DNA of 64,000 nt from Plasticicumulans lactativorans (GCF_004341245.1 NZ_SLWY01000006.1:1-64000), one strand, 5' to 3'. Positions 1 through 14,930 are shown, numbered from the stretch's first letter. The notes: generated from the letters alone by a model not told the origin. Translations and numbers: made by a program.

Positions 1-120
1 AAGGGCTACCTGTACTTCGCGATGGCCTTCTCGGTGCTGGTGGAGGTGCTCAACCTCTGGGCCACCCAGAAGCGGCGCGCGGGACGGGCCGCCGCCGCGG
101 TTCCCGAGGCTGCCGAGTAA
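1..120 (+). CDS. TerC family integral membrane protein, C-terminal end (partial)
   Basis: Only the last 39 codons are in the window, ending in TAA. The peptide begins KGYLYFAMAFSVLVEVLNLW and finishes in a basic/alanine-rich tail. The segment GYLYFAMAFSVLVEVLNL is typical of the last membrane helix of TerC/YgdQ-type proteins, a family linked to metal ion (often manganese) export or tellurium resistance. A strong terminator follows directly. The assignment rests on this short piece, so the family is likely but the exact subgroup is open. Confidence 0.6.
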   Translation, partial: KGYLYFAMAFSVLVEVLNLWATQKRRAGRAAAAVPEAAE

Positions 121-138
121 GCCGCCCGGGCACGGGCA

Positions 139-171
139 CGGGGGCGGGCCGTACGGCCCGCCCCCGTTTTT
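139..171 (+). terminator. Rho-independent terminator after the TerC-like gene
   Basis: A perfect G/C hairpin (GGGGGCGGGCC, loop GTAC, GGCCCGCCCCC) is followed by TTTTT, about 20 bases after the TAA of the upstream gene. It separates that gene from the convergent guanine deaminase gene, whose stop lies just beyond it. Confidence 0.85.
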
Positions 172-175
172 CGTT

Positions 176-1504
176 TCAGGCGCTGCCGCGCTCCCAGGCG
201 GCGGCGCCCTGCAGGTAGGTCGCGGCGACGTTGCGGTCGTCGCCCAGCGTGAACAGCGCGAACCATTCCTCCAGCACGTCGTGATCGCGCACCACCGCGG
301 CGCGGCGTGCGGTCAGTGCCGTGCCGGCGCTGTCGAGCACCACCGCGTCGGCCTCGCGACCGGGCTCGAAGTTGCCGACCCGTCCGGCGAGCCCCAGCGC
401 CCGCGCCCCCGCCAGCGTCGCCAGGTACAGCGCGCGCGCCGGCGTCAGGCGCTGCCCCTGCAGTTGCAGCACCTTGTAGGCCTCGGCCAGCGTGCGCAGC
501 ATGCTGTAGCTGGTGCCGGCGCCGACGTCGGTGGCGAGGCTGCTGCACGCGCCGGCGGCGTCCATCGCCGCGAGGTCGTACAGGCCGCTGCCGAGGAACA
601 GGTTCGAGGTCGGGCAGAACGCCGCCGCCGCACCGCTCGCCGCGAGGCGCGCGCGGTCGACCGCGTCGAGCCACACGCAGTGGGCGTAGATCGCGCGCTC
701 CCGCAGCAGGCCGTAGTGGTCGTAGACGTCGAGGTAGCTGCGCGCCCACGGGAACAGCGACGCGACCCACGCGACCTCCTTGCGGTTCTCGGCCACGTGC
801 GTCTGCACGTACACGTCCGGGTGTTCGCGCGCGAGGCGGCCGGCGGCTTCGAGCTGCGCCTCGGTCGAGGTCGGCGCGAAGCGCGGCGTGATCGCGTAGG
901 CGAGGCGGTCGACGCCGTGCCAGCGCTCGATCAGCGCCTTCGATTCACGGTAGGCGCGCTCCGGGTCGTCGCGCAGGAATTCCGGGCAGTGGCGGTCCAT
1001 CAGCACCTTGCCGGCGATCAGGCGCATCCCCCGCTGCTGCGCCGCCGCCAGCAGCGCGTCGACCGACTGCGGATGCACGGTGCACAGCGCGAGCGCGGTG
1101 GTGGTGCCGTTGCGCAGCAGCTGGTCGAGGAACAGCGGTGCCATCGCCTGCCCGTGCGCCAGGTCCTCGAAGCGGCGCTCGGCCGGGAACACGTAGCGCT
1201 CCAGCCATTCGAGCAGTTGTTCGCCGTACGAGGCGATGACGTCGATCTGCGGGAAATGGATGTGCGTGTCGACGAAGCCCGGCACGATCAGCCGCCCGCG
1301 GTGGTCGTGCACCTCGATGTGCGCCGGCAGGCCCGGGAGCAGTTCGGCCGCCGGGCCGAGCCGCGCCACGCGACCGTGTTCGATCAGCAGCAGGCCGTCG
1401 TCGAAACCTTCGAGCGCGCCGGCGTCGCCGCCGTCGCCGGGATCACGCAGGCAATGCAGGATGCGCCCGCGCAGGGCGACGGGGCGGGATGAGGTTTCGT
1501 GCAT
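176..1504 (-). CDS. guaD: guanine deaminase
   Basis: Hydrolyses guanine to xanthine and ammonia in the cytoplasm, feeding the xanthine dehydrogenase encoded nearby. The 442-residue protein has the amidohydrolase metal motif PGFVDTHIHFPQ (His81, His83), QTHVAEN (His236), YAHC (His275) and the catalytic-site aspartate in LATDVGAGTSYSML (Asp326), all typical of GuaD; length fits the family (about 430-450). An in-frame ATG lies 16 codons upstream, but the chosen ATG has a good ribosome site (GGAGG, 8 bases before it). The gene is divergent from a GntR regulator and shares its control region with it. Confidence 0.93.
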   Translation of the reverse strand: MHETSSRPVALRGRILHCLRDPGDGGDAGALEGFDDGLLLIEHGRVARLGPAAELLPGLPAHIEVHDHRGRLIVPGFVDTHIHFPQIDVIASYGEQLLEWLERYVFPAERRFEDLAHGQAMAPLFLDQLLRNGTTTALALCTVHPQSVDALLAAAQQRGMRLIAGKVLMDRHCPEFLRDDPERAYRESKALIERWHGVDRLAYAITPRFAPTSTEAQLEAAGRLAREHPDVYVQTHVAENRKEVAWVASLFPWARSYLDVYDHYGLLRERAIYAHCVWLDAVDRARLAASGAAAAFCPTSNLFLGSGLYDLAAMDAAGACSSLATDVGAGTSYSMLRTLAEAYKVLQLQGQRLTPARALYLATLAGARALGLAGRVGNFEPGREADAVVLDSAGTALTARRAAVVRDHDVLEEWFALFTLGDDRNVAATYLQGAAAWERGSA

Positions 1505-1656
1505 CGCGGTTTCCTCCGTCCGGCGCCGTCGACCGCAGTGGTGACGGCTCACTTGTATACTAAAATTTAATATTCTGTTGATGATTAAGGCGTGAGTATG
1601 TCCACGCCCAGCGTGTCAGCTCAGCATGTGTCTTGCATACGGGCAGGGGGTTTCAA
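1505..1656. promoter_or_regulatory. divergent guaD / gntR control region
   Basis: This 152-bp stretch is visibly more AT-rich than the genes around it (TAAAATTTAATATT at 1561-1574). It holds two related octamers, TTGTATAC at 1553-1560 and TTGCATAC at 1633-1640. GTATAC-core sites are common operators of FCD-type GntR regulators, so these are candidate binding sites for the regulator encoded next to them. This is inference from motif type and position; no start of transcription can be read from the sequence. Confidence 0.4.
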
Positions 1657-2400
1657 ATGTCTGCAAGCGAGGGAAAGGTCCGGCGCGAGATCGCCGTCAC
1701 GCGCAGCAATGGCCGTGGCAGCGCCAAGCAGTCGCCCGAACGGATCGTCGAGGCGATCGTCGCCGCGATCGGTGAACACCGCCTCGCGCCGGGTACCAAG
1801 CTCGGCGAGGAACACCTCGGCGAGATCTTCGGCGTCAGCCGCACCATCGTGCGCGCGGCACTGGTGCGCTTGGCCAACACCCGCGTGGTGACGATCGAGC
1901 CCAACCGCGGCGCCTTCGTCGCGCAGCCCAGCGTGCGCGAGGCGCGCGAGGTGTTCGACGCGCGCCGGGTGATCGAGACCGCGCTGATCCGCCGCCTGGC
2001 TGGCGTCTGCGACGCTGCCGCGCTCGCCGGCCTGCGCCGGCACCTCGAACAGGAGGACGTCGCCCGCACCGCCGGCGACCGCCGCAGCGCGGTGAAGCTG
2101 TCGGGCGACTTCCACCTGAAGCTCGCCGAACTCGCCGGCAACGAGACCCTGCTCGAACTGCTGCGCGAACTGGTGCTGCGTTCGTCGCTGGTGGTCATGC
2201 TCTACGAGTACGACGGCCGCACCGCCTGCGCCCCCGACGAACACACCCGCCTGGTGGCGGCGATCGCCACCGGTGACGCCGAGGCCGCGGCGCGGCTGAT
2301 GGCCGAACACCTCGACCACGTCGAGGCCGGCCTGAGCCTCGACGACAAGGGCGACGCGGCGGTGGACCTGCGCGAGGTGTTCTCCGCCTTCACCGGCTAG
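1657..2400 (+). CDS. GntR family transcriptional regulator, FCD subfamily
   Basis: A 247-residue DNA-binding protein. Residues about 27-93 form the winged helix (GTKLGEEHLGEIFGVSRTIVRAAL is cut by the wing at RVVTIEPNRGAFV); residues about 98-232 form the all-helical FCD ligand domain with the D..H...H..H pattern (SGDFHLKL, EHTRLV, EHLDHV) that usually binds a metal and an organic acid or similar effector. A TTG lies eight codons upstream, but the ATG before SASEGK gives the usual short leader. Its place between guaD and the purine permease suggests control of purine breakdown; the effector is unknown. Its stop overlaps the stop of the convergent permease gene by three bases. Confidence 0.85.
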   Translation: MSASEGKVRREIAVTRSNGRGSAKQSPERIVEAIVAAIGEHRLAPGTKLGEEHLGEIFGVSRTIVRAALVRLANTRVVTIEPNRGAFVAQPSVREAREVFDARRVIETALIRRLAGVCDAAALAGLRRHLEQEDVARTAGDRRSAVKLSGDFHLKLAELAGNETLLELLRELVLRSSLVVMLYEYDGRTACAPDEHTRLVAAIATGDAEAAARLMAEHLDHVEAGLSLDDKGDAAVDLREVFSAFTG

Positions 2401-3694
2401 TGCCCGGCGAAGAACGCGAAGCGGATCACGAACAGCGCCGCGATCACCCACACCATCGCCGAGACGTCGCGCCCGCGTCCGGCGAGCACCTTGATCGCCA
2501 CGTAGCTGATGAAGCCGAAGGCGATGCCGTTGGCGATCGAGAAGGTCAGCGGCATCACGATCGCGGTTAAACCCGCCGGGATCGCCTCGGTGAGGTCCTC
2601 CCACTCGATGTGGCTCACCTCCTGCGCCATCAGCACGGCGACGTAGAGCAGCGCCGGCGCCGTGGCGTAGGCCGGCACCATCCCCGCCAGTGGCGCGAAG
2701 AACAGCGCCGCCAGGAAGCACACCCCGACCACCACCGCGGTCAGCCCCGAGCGCCCGCCGGCGGCGGTGCCGGCGGCACTCTCGATGTAGGCGGTGGTCG
2801 AGCTGGTGCCGAGCACCGAGCCGATCACGATCGCGCTCGAATCCGCCAGCAGCGCCTTGCCCATGCGCGGCATGTTGCCGTCGGCATCGAGCAGCTTGGC
2901 GCGGTTGGCCACGCCGAGCATCGTGCCGGTGGCGTCGAACAGCTCCACCAGGAAGAAGGTGAGCACCACGCCGAACAGGCCGGCGTGCAGCGCGCCGGCG
3001 AAGTCGAGCTGGCCGAGGGTCGGCATGATCGACGGCGGCGCCGACACCAGGCCGGTGAAGGTGATGTGGCCGAGCGCGATCGCGGCGGCGGTGACGCCGA
3101 GGATGCTGAGGATCACCGCGCCGGTCACCTTGCGGTGGTCGAGCGCGACGATCGCGAAGAAGCCGGCGAGGGCGAGCAGCGGCTCGGGCTTGTGCAGGTC
3201 GCCGAGGGTCACCAGCGTCGCCGGCGAGGCCACCACGATGCCGGCGTTCTTCAGGCTGATGATGCCGAGGAACAGGCCGATGCCCGCCGAGATCGCGAAC
3301 TTCAGCGAGCGCGGGATGGAGCGCACCAGCAGCTCGCGGATGCCGGCGACCGTGATGATGACGAACAGCACGCCCGACATGAACACGCCGGCGAGCGCCA
3401 CCTGCCAGGGCATGCCCATCGCGCCGACGACCGTGAAGGCGAAATACGCGTTGAGCCCCATGCCCGGCGCCAGCGCGATCGGGTAGTTGGCGTACAGCCC
3501 CATGATGAAGCAGCCGATCGCCGCGGCGAAGCAGGTGGCGACGAACACCGCGCCCTGGTCCATGCCCGCGGCGGCGAGGATCGACGGGTTGACGAAGATG
3601 ATGTAGGCCATCGCCAGGAAGGTCGTGAGGCCGGCGATGGCCTCGGTGCGCACATCGGTGCCGAGTTCGCGCAGCTTGAACAGGCTTTCGAGCA

Positions 3695-3695
<1 letters not shown>
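2397..3695 (-). CDS. AzgA-type NCS2 purine permease (hypoxanthine/guanine/adenine)
   Basis: Inner-membrane proton symporter of purine bases. The 432-residue protein opens MLESLFKLRELGTDVRTE, then AGLTTFLAMAYIIFVNPSIL, the signature of the AzgA/GhxP/PurP branch, and has around 12-14 hydrophobic segments. The motifs ALAPGMGLNAYFAF and ELFDATGTMLGVA with GTSSTTAYIESAAG are the substrate-site regions of this branch. Its start overlaps the stop of xdhC (TGATG), so it is translated last in an xdhA-xdhB-ade-xdhC-permease order. Which base it prefers (hypoxanthine and guanine, or adenine) cannot be told from sequence. Confidence 0.9.
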
Positions 3696-9688
<5,993 letters not shown>

Positions 9689-10011
9689 CGGGGCGGTCTC
9701 CAGTCGGCCATGGGGTGGTTGCCATCCTGGGCGCGCCCGGGCCGCGTACGCGGCAGATCCCGGCGGTCCATATGGTGCGCGCATGGGCAAGAAAAATTCA
9801 ATACATTGTCAACAAAAAATCGCTTGATTGTTTCACAATACAGGAAAGGTTCGGTGTCACGTTGTACCGGATGGCGTCGACGATATCCGGTGGCGGCGGC
9901 CATGCCGTCGGCGCGCCCCTGCGTCCGAATATCAGCATGAACCACGCCAGCGCGGTCTGCAGGGAATCGCCGGGGGGCGCAGGGGGACGGCAGGGCGTGC
10001 CGGCCGCGGGC
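9689..10011. promoter_or_regulatory. xdhA upstream region
   Basis: A gene-free stretch of 323 bp. Its middle (9790-9845) is AT-rich. Read on the minus strand it contains a consensus -35 hexamer TTGACA (9807-9812), and an inverted repeat ATTGT-TTC-ACAAT at 9827-9839. These would suit the promoter and operator of the xdh operon. The half nearest 10011 is GC-rich and holds only weak hairpins behind the PycTM-like gene. No convincing small gene was found. Confidence 0.4.
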
Positions 10012-10572
10012 TCAGCGGCCCATGCGCAGGCAGGCGTCGACCAGGTAGGGGAAGGCGACGAGGAAGATCGCCGTCATCGCGATCCGGGCGGCGCGCCGGA
10101 ACAGTACGTACTTGCGCATCGCGATCGCGCTGTTGGCGACGATCTGGGTGGCGATGTCGTGCAGGTAGGCGCCGGTGGTGAAGTGCCCGCTCGCCGGGGT
10201 GTAGCGCTCGCGCGCGAGCGCTTCGAAGCGCGCGGCGTCCATGCGCGCGATGTCGCCGAAGAACAGCAGGTTGCGCTGCGCCTCGGCGGCGCCGGGGACG
10301 GCGTCGGCGGTGGTGATCTGCGGCAGGAAGGCGGTGATCGCGGTCAGCGCCGCGGCCAGGAACAGCAGGATCGCGAGCGGCAGCAGCGCGCCCGCCAGCG
10401 GCGGCAGGGCGCGGCTGTTCGACAGGATGTTGATGCAGGCGACGATCCACACCGAGCAGAACGCCAGCAGCGCGCCGTTCTTGGTCTCGCCGAACTTGAC
10501 GAAGTCGATGGTCCGGGCAAGGTGGGCGGACATCAGCTTCTCGTAGGCTTCTTCCTGCTCGTTTTTGGCCAT
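10012..10572 (-). CDS. PycTM-like (DUF5706) membrane effector, orphan
   Basis: A 186-residue membrane protein. After a charged N-terminus (MAKNEQEEAYEKLMSAHL) come DFVKFGETKNGALLAFCSVW running into a first helix, a second helix (LPLAILLFLAAALTAITAFLP), then NLLFFGDIARM, a soluble part, LHDIATQIVANSAIAMRKY and a third helix near the C-terminus. The blocks K-x-G-A-L-L-A, LLFFGDIA and the Q-x-x-x-NS-x-IA-x-x-KY segment match the Pycsar transmembrane effector family. In Pycsar, such a protein is switched on by cyclic UMP or CMP from a partner cyclase and damages the inner membrane of infected cells. No cyclase gene lies in the window. It is GC-rich like the host but directly borders the defence operon. 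Confidence 0.7.
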   Translation of the reverse strand: MAKNEQEEAYEKLMSAHLARTIDFVKFGETKNGALLAFCSVWIVACINILSNSRALPPLAGALLPLAILLFLAAALTAITAFLPQITTADAVPGAAEAQRNLLFFGDIARMDAARFEALARERYTPASGHFTTGAYLHDIATQIVANSAIAMRKYVLFRRAARIAMTAIFLVAFPYLVDACLRMGR

Positions 10573-10924
10573 GGCGTGCTATCGGTTCGTTCCGGTCTGC
10601 ATGAAGTTGCCTCACTTTCACAGACATCCTAGCCTGCAAGGCCAAAAAGGAACCTGCGATGTTCAAGTCCCGTCCGCCACACTCGGAGAAGTTCAAACAA
10701 AACCAAGCCCGAGGGCACGCGCGGTGCTCATCACACCTCATCAACGCGGGTGCAACCTCCGGCGTCAGGTCTGGGGTTTTCTCTATGAATGAACTTCGCG
10801 CTCATGCACGATCCAGTTGTTCCACCACTAAAGCTCAAAACAATCAATCCACACTCGGTTTGAAACTCAGACCGATTAGCGGTGTAAATACACCTCAAAT
10901 TTAAACACTAAAGGCAGACTCTTG
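10573..10924. other. AT-rich boundary region between the PycTM-like gene and the helicase operon
   Basis: About 350 bp where base composition changes from GC-rich host DNA to the island. It must hold the promoters of both divergent units: AT-rich sequence runs from about 10840 to 10924 before the helicase gene. Two small open frames on the plus strand (starts at 10565 and 10659) have no recognisable product and no support beyond being open. The segment GTTCAAGTCCCG at 10665-10676 looks like the T-arm of a tRNA, but its stem does not pair well. No direct repeat marking an attachment site was found. Confidence 0.4.
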
Positions 10925-13900
10925 ATGGAACTCATCGACAACATCAATCGCTTGTTCGGCGACGACCTCAAACAAACGCTAAAGCCAGATGCTCGGCTGA
11001 AAATTGCGGCCTCATGCTTTTCGATGTATGCGTTCGAAGCGCTCCGCTCCGAACTGGAAAAAATCGGCGAGTTGAATTTCATTTTCACCTCACCAACCTT
11101 TATCGCCAACGAGGTTACTGACAAAATTCGCAAGGAGCGCAAAGAGTTCCACATTCCAAAACTGGATCGGGAGCGCAGCCTATACGGGAGTGAATTCGAG
11201 ATTCAACTCCGCAACAAACTGACTCAGCGGGCCATCGCAAAAGAGTGCGCAGACTGGATGCGAAGGAAAGCAACATTCAAATCCAACCGCAATAAAGCAC
11301 CGATGCAGCAGTTCGCCTGCGTGCAGTCCGAGGGTGCAGATACCGCCTACATGCCATTGCACGGCTTCACTGCCGTCGATCTCGGCTATCAACAAGGTGA
11401 TGCGGTTTCTAATATCGTCGGCAAGATAAACGAACCAATCTTCGCGGCGACATACCTCGGTCTTTTCGATCAGATTTGGAGTGACCCCGAAAAGCTGGAG
11501 GATGTCACTGCCCAAATCTGCGACCACATTGCGTCGGTGTATCAAGAGAACTCACCTGAAAGCATCTACATTCTGATGCTCTACAACATCTTCCTGGAGT
11601 TCCTGGACGATGTCGACGAAGATGTTCTGCCCAATGACCGCACAGGATATCAAGACACACTAATCTGGAAAAAACTCTTCAATTACCAGAAGGATGCGGC
11701 CATCGGCATCATTAACAAACTTGAGACCTACAGCGGTTGCATCCTGGCAGACAGCGTCGGGTTGGGCAAAACTTTTACGGCTTTGGCTGTAGTGAAATAT
11801 TATGAATTGCGCAACCGCTCGGTACTGGTGCTGTGCCCCAAGAAACTGGCGGACAACTGGCTCAACTACAACCGCAACCTCAAGACCAACATCTTCGCCC
11901 GCGACCGGTTCAACTATGATGTGCTTTGCCATACCGACCTCAGTCGTACCAGCGGCGAATCGTTCGGTACACCGCTCAACCGTATCAACTGGGGCAACTA
12001 CGACCTCGTCGTCATCGATGAGTCGCACAACTTTCGTAACAACGACGCCTACAAAGACAAGGAGACCCGATACCAGAAGCTTATGAACAAGATCATCAGG
12101 GAAGGCGTCAAGACCAAAGTGCTGATGCTCTCGGCTACCCCGGTTAATAACCGCTTTAATGATCTCCGTAATCAGCTGGCTCTGGCCTATGAGGGAAACT
12201 CCGAAAATCTCAGCAAGAAGCTGCGTACCAGCAAGACCGTGGAGGAAATTTTCCGGGGTGCCCAGGCTGCTTTTAATGCATGGTCAAAGCATCCATCGGA
12301 AAAGCGTACGGCGCGCGCCATACTGGATATGTTGGACTTCGACTTCTTTGAACTGCTAGATAGCGTCACCATCGCGCGCTCGCGCAAGCACATACACACT
12401 TTTTATGACACAAAAGATATTGGGAAATTTCCCGAGCGCCACAAACCGCTTTCGTTTCACTGCCCACTGACGCAGCTAACAGATGTGATGAGTTTGAACG
12501 AAATTTTCGAGCAACTCTCCTTGCTCAATCTCGCTGTCTATGCCCCCATCAGTTACATCCTGCCCAGCCGACTTAAGAAATACGAGGACATGTATGACAC
12601 GCAGGTGACAGGCAAAGGCAAACTTAGGCAAGCTGACCGCGAGAAGAGCCTGCAGGCACTGATGACAACCAATCTGCTCAAGCGGCTGGAAAGCTCGATT
12701 GAGTCCTTCCGCTTGACCCTGCGATCTTTGCGCGCCAACCACTTGGACACCCTAGCCAAGATTGCTGCATTCAATCAGACTGGTAGCGCTGCCAGCGTTA
12801 CTGACATGACCGATCAGTTGGAAGACTTGGACGCGGAAGACGACGATCTACCAGTCATCGGCGATGCTGAAATCGGCGGCAAAATCAAGATCAGCCTCGG
12901 CGACATGGATTTGCCCTCATGGGAGCGCGATCTGAAGGTGGATCTGGAAATCATCGACGCACTGCTCGCATCGATGAACAAGATCACACCTGAAGACGAT
13001 GCCAAGCTTCAGCACCTCAAAGCGCACCTGCTGAACAAGATCGCCAACCCGATCAATCCCGGCAACAAGAAGGTGTTGATCTTCACGGCATTCGCTGACA
13101 CCGCCGACTACCTCTACGCCAACCTCGCCCCGATGCTGCAAGACGCCCATGGGCTGCACACCGCCAAAGTGACCGGCAAGGGAGCGCCGAAGTCCACCCT
13201 GAAGAAGAGCTACGACTTTCAGGAGTTGCTGACGCTGTTCTCTCCACGCTCCAAAGAAAAGGCCGTAGTGTTGCCCACAGAGCCGGCCGAGGTGGACCTG
13301 CTGATTGGTACGGACTGTATCTCTGAAGGTCAGAACCTTCAGGACTGCGACTACCTCATCAACTACGACATTCACTGGAACCCGGTTCGCATCATTCAGC
13401 GGTTTGGCCGAGTGGACCGGATCGGGTCACCGAACAGCAGCATCCAGTTGGTAAATTACTGGCCCGACATCACCCTCGACGAGTACATCAACCTCAAAGG
13501 CCGGGTTGAAAGCCGCATGATGATTGCGGACGTGACGGCCACAGGGGATGACAACGTGCTGTCTGCCCAGGCCAACGACGTGTCGTACCGCAAGGAACAA
13601 CTGCGCCGCCTGCAAGAAGAAGTCATTGAGCTGGAAGACCTGAAAACCGGAGTGTCGATCACCGACCTCGGTCTCAATGACTTCCGCATGGATCTGCTCA
13701 ACTACGTCAAGGAGCACGGCGAACTCCGCAACGTACCCAACGGCATGCATGCCGTTGTTTCCGCCAAGCCCACCATGGGCCTGCATCCGGGCGTCATCTT
13801 CACGCTGTGCAACCGCAATGCAAGCGTGAATGTCAACCAGCACAACCGGCTCCACCCTTACTACCTCGTTTACATCAACCGGGCTGGAGACGTGGTGCAC

Positions 13901-14194
13901 GACCACACTGAGGTCAAGCGCCTGTTGGACTTGGCGCGCACCTGCTGCAAGGGCCAGGACAAGCCCATCCCGCAGGCATGCCAGCTCTTCAATCAGGAAA
14001 CGGCCGAAGGACGAAAGATGCAGGTGTACTCAGACTTACTGGGTAAAGCTATTCGCTCGATGATCGAGGTGAAAGAAGAGAAGGATCTGGACAGCCTGTT
14101 CAGTGGTGGCAAGACCACGGCGCTGACCAACACCATCTCCGGCCTGAATGACTTCGAACTCATCAGTTTCCTCGTGATTCAGGAGGCTGGATGA
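10925..14194 (+). CDS. SNF2/HepA-type helicase with PLD-like N-terminus, first gene of the defence operon
   Basis: A 1089-residue superfamily 2 ATPase. Residues about 20-60 (LKIAASCFSMYAFEALRSEL, then FIFTSPTF) resemble the phospholipase-D-like fold found at the start of several defence helicases, but no HKD catalytic motif is visible. The motor has Walker A ADSVGLGKT (276-283), DESH (365-368), SATP (403-406), and in the second lobe GTDCISEGQNLQ (about 793-804) and QRFGRVDRIG (about 825). An acidic stretch lies near residue 640. The ATG follows a weak AAAGGCAG. It overlaps the DUF4391 gene by four bases and most likely acts with the type III Mod/Res pair. Codons are far less GC-rich than in host genes. 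Confidence 0.85.
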   Translation: MELIDNINRLFGDDLKQTLKPDARLKIAASCFSMYAFEALRSELEKIGELNFIFTSPTFIANEVTDKIRKERKEFHIPKLDRERSLYGSEFEIQLRNKLTQRAIAKECADWMRRKATFKSNRNKAPMQQFACVQSEGADTAYMPLHGFTAVDLGYQQGDAVSNIVGKINEPIFAATYLGLFDQIWSDPEKLEDVTAQICDHIASVYQENSPESIYILMLYNIFLEFLDDVDEDVLPNDRTGYQDTLIWKKLFNYQKDAAIGIINKLETYSGCILADSVGLGKTFTALAVVKYYELRNRSVLVLCPKKLADNWLNYNRNLKTNIFARDRFNYDVLCHTDLSRTSGESFGTPLNRINWGNYDLVVIDESHNFRNNDAYKDKETRYQKLMNKIIREGVKTKVLMLSATPVNNRFNDLRNQLALAYEGNSENLSKKLRTSKTVEEIFRGAQAAFNAWSKHPSEKRTARAILDMLDFDFFELLDSVTIARSRKHIHTFYDTKDIGKFPERHKPLSFHCPLTQLTDVMSLNEIFEQLSLLNLAVYAPISYILPSRLKKYEDMYDTQVTGKGKLRQADREKSLQALMTTNLLKRLESSIESFRLTLRSLRANHLDTLAKIAAFNQTGSAASVTDMTDQLEDLDAEDDDLPVIGDAEIGGKIKISLGDMDLPSWERDLKVDLEIIDALLASMNKITPEDDAKLQHLKAHLLNKIANPINPGNKKVLIFTAFADTADYLYANLAPMLQDAHGLHTAKVTGKGAPKSTLKKSYDFQELLTLFSPRSKEKAVVLPTEPAEVDLLIGTDCISEGQNLQDCDYLINYDIHWNPVRIIQRFGRVDRIGSPNSSIQLVNYWPDITLDEYINLKGRVESRMMIADVTATGDDNVLSAQANDVSYRKEQLRRLQEEVIELEDLKTGVSITDLGLNDFRMDLLNYVKEHGELRNVPNGMHAVVSAKPTMGLHPGVIFTLCNRNASVNVNQHNRLHPYYLVYINRAGDVVHDHTEVKRLLDLARTCCKGQDKPIPQACQLFNQETAEGRKMQVYSDLLGKAIRSMIEVKEEKDLDSLFSGGKTTALTNTISGLNDFELISFLVIQEAG

Positions 14195-14892
14195 GCCAAG
14201 GCGCGACCACACAACGACAAGCTGCGCTGATTGCCTACCCCAAGCAGGCAGCCTTCGGGCGCGTTTTGCCCAAGAACAAGATCTACGAGCACAGCGGGGC
14301 CAACACCCGGCTGAAGGATCTGTTCGTCGAACAGGTGGAGCAGATCGTCTGGCAGTACAAGCTCGCCCCGGAGACGATCAACCTGCCCGCGCGGCCCGGG
14401 GTGCCGGAGATCCAGATTTTCAGCATCCAGCTCAAGTCCACCGAGCTGCACGAGGACGTGCTCCGCTGCATTGATGGCGCGGTGCAGTTCCCGATCCTGT
14501 TTGAACTGAACCAAGGCCAGGGCGATCAGGCAAAGACGCAGGTGGTGGCGGCATACAAGCGCCCGAGCGAAGCTGACGCCAGTCGCTGGGTGCTCTCCGG
14601 CTACTTCGCCACCACCTGGATGCCTGCAGCCACCGCTCGCACGGCCATGCCACTGGCCCTCGATATGGCCCACTTGTACGCCGCCTTGCTGCAAGGCTTG
14701 ATGCCGCTGCCGGCGCGCCCGCAGGAGACCTTGCCCGACTGGATTGCGCGTGTCGAACTGGCGGCTAGCAAGCGCCGCGAAGTCGAGAAAACCCAGGCGA
14801 AGCTGGCTAAGGAAAAGCAATTCAACCGCAAGGTGGAGGTCAACGCGACCTTGCGGCAACTGAAATCTGAACTTGAACAATTGAGTCGCTGA
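14191..14892 (+). CDS. DUF4391 family protein
   Basis: A 233-residue protein of unknown activity. The N-terminal half has AFGRVLPKNKIYEHSGANTRLKDLFVEQVEQIVWQYKL (read as blocks: FGRVLPKNKIYE, LKDLFVEQVEQIVW), then INLPARPGVPEIQIFSI and LHEDVLRCIDGAVQFPILFEL, blocks that identify DUF4391. The last 50 residues are charged and probably coiled coil. Genes of this family usually sit between a helicase and a type III methyltransferase, as here. ATG overlaps the helicase stop (ATGA), so the two are coupled. It may bridge helicase and restriction enzyme; that is a guess from order only. Confidence 0.8.
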   Translation: MSQGATTQRQAALIAYPKQAAFGRVLPKNKIYEHSGANTRLKDLFVEQVEQIVWQYKLAPETINLPARPGVPEIQIFSIQLKSTELHEDVLRCIDGAVQFPILFELNQGQGDQAKTQVVAAYKRPSEADASRWVLSGYFATTWMPAATARTAMPLALDMAHLYAALLQGLMPLPARPQETLPDWIARVELAASKRREVEKTQAKLAKEKQFNRKVEVNATLRQLKSELEQLSR

Positions 14893-14930
14893 ACCCCGAT
14901 ATCGGAAGCACGGCGACCAGAGGAATGAAC

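Noticed and set aside
6-770. Long minus-strand frame across the guanine deaminase gene, rich in Arg, Ala and Pro
   Set aside because: It is an out-of-frame shadow of guaD. In this GC-rich DNA stop codons are rare in wrong frames and give Arg/Ala/Pro-rich pseudo-proteins.
10655-10690. tRNA-like 3' fragment (GTTCAAGTCCCG then TCCGCCACA) that might mark an attachment site at the island edge
   Set aside because: The T-stem does not pair well, no acceptor partner is found upstream, and no direct repeat occurs at the right edge near 19915-20059.
10565-10904. Two small plus-strand open frames (75 and 81 codons) before the helicase gene
   Set aside because: No recognisable product, no good ribosome site, overlapping one another in different frames; composition fits a noncoding spacer.
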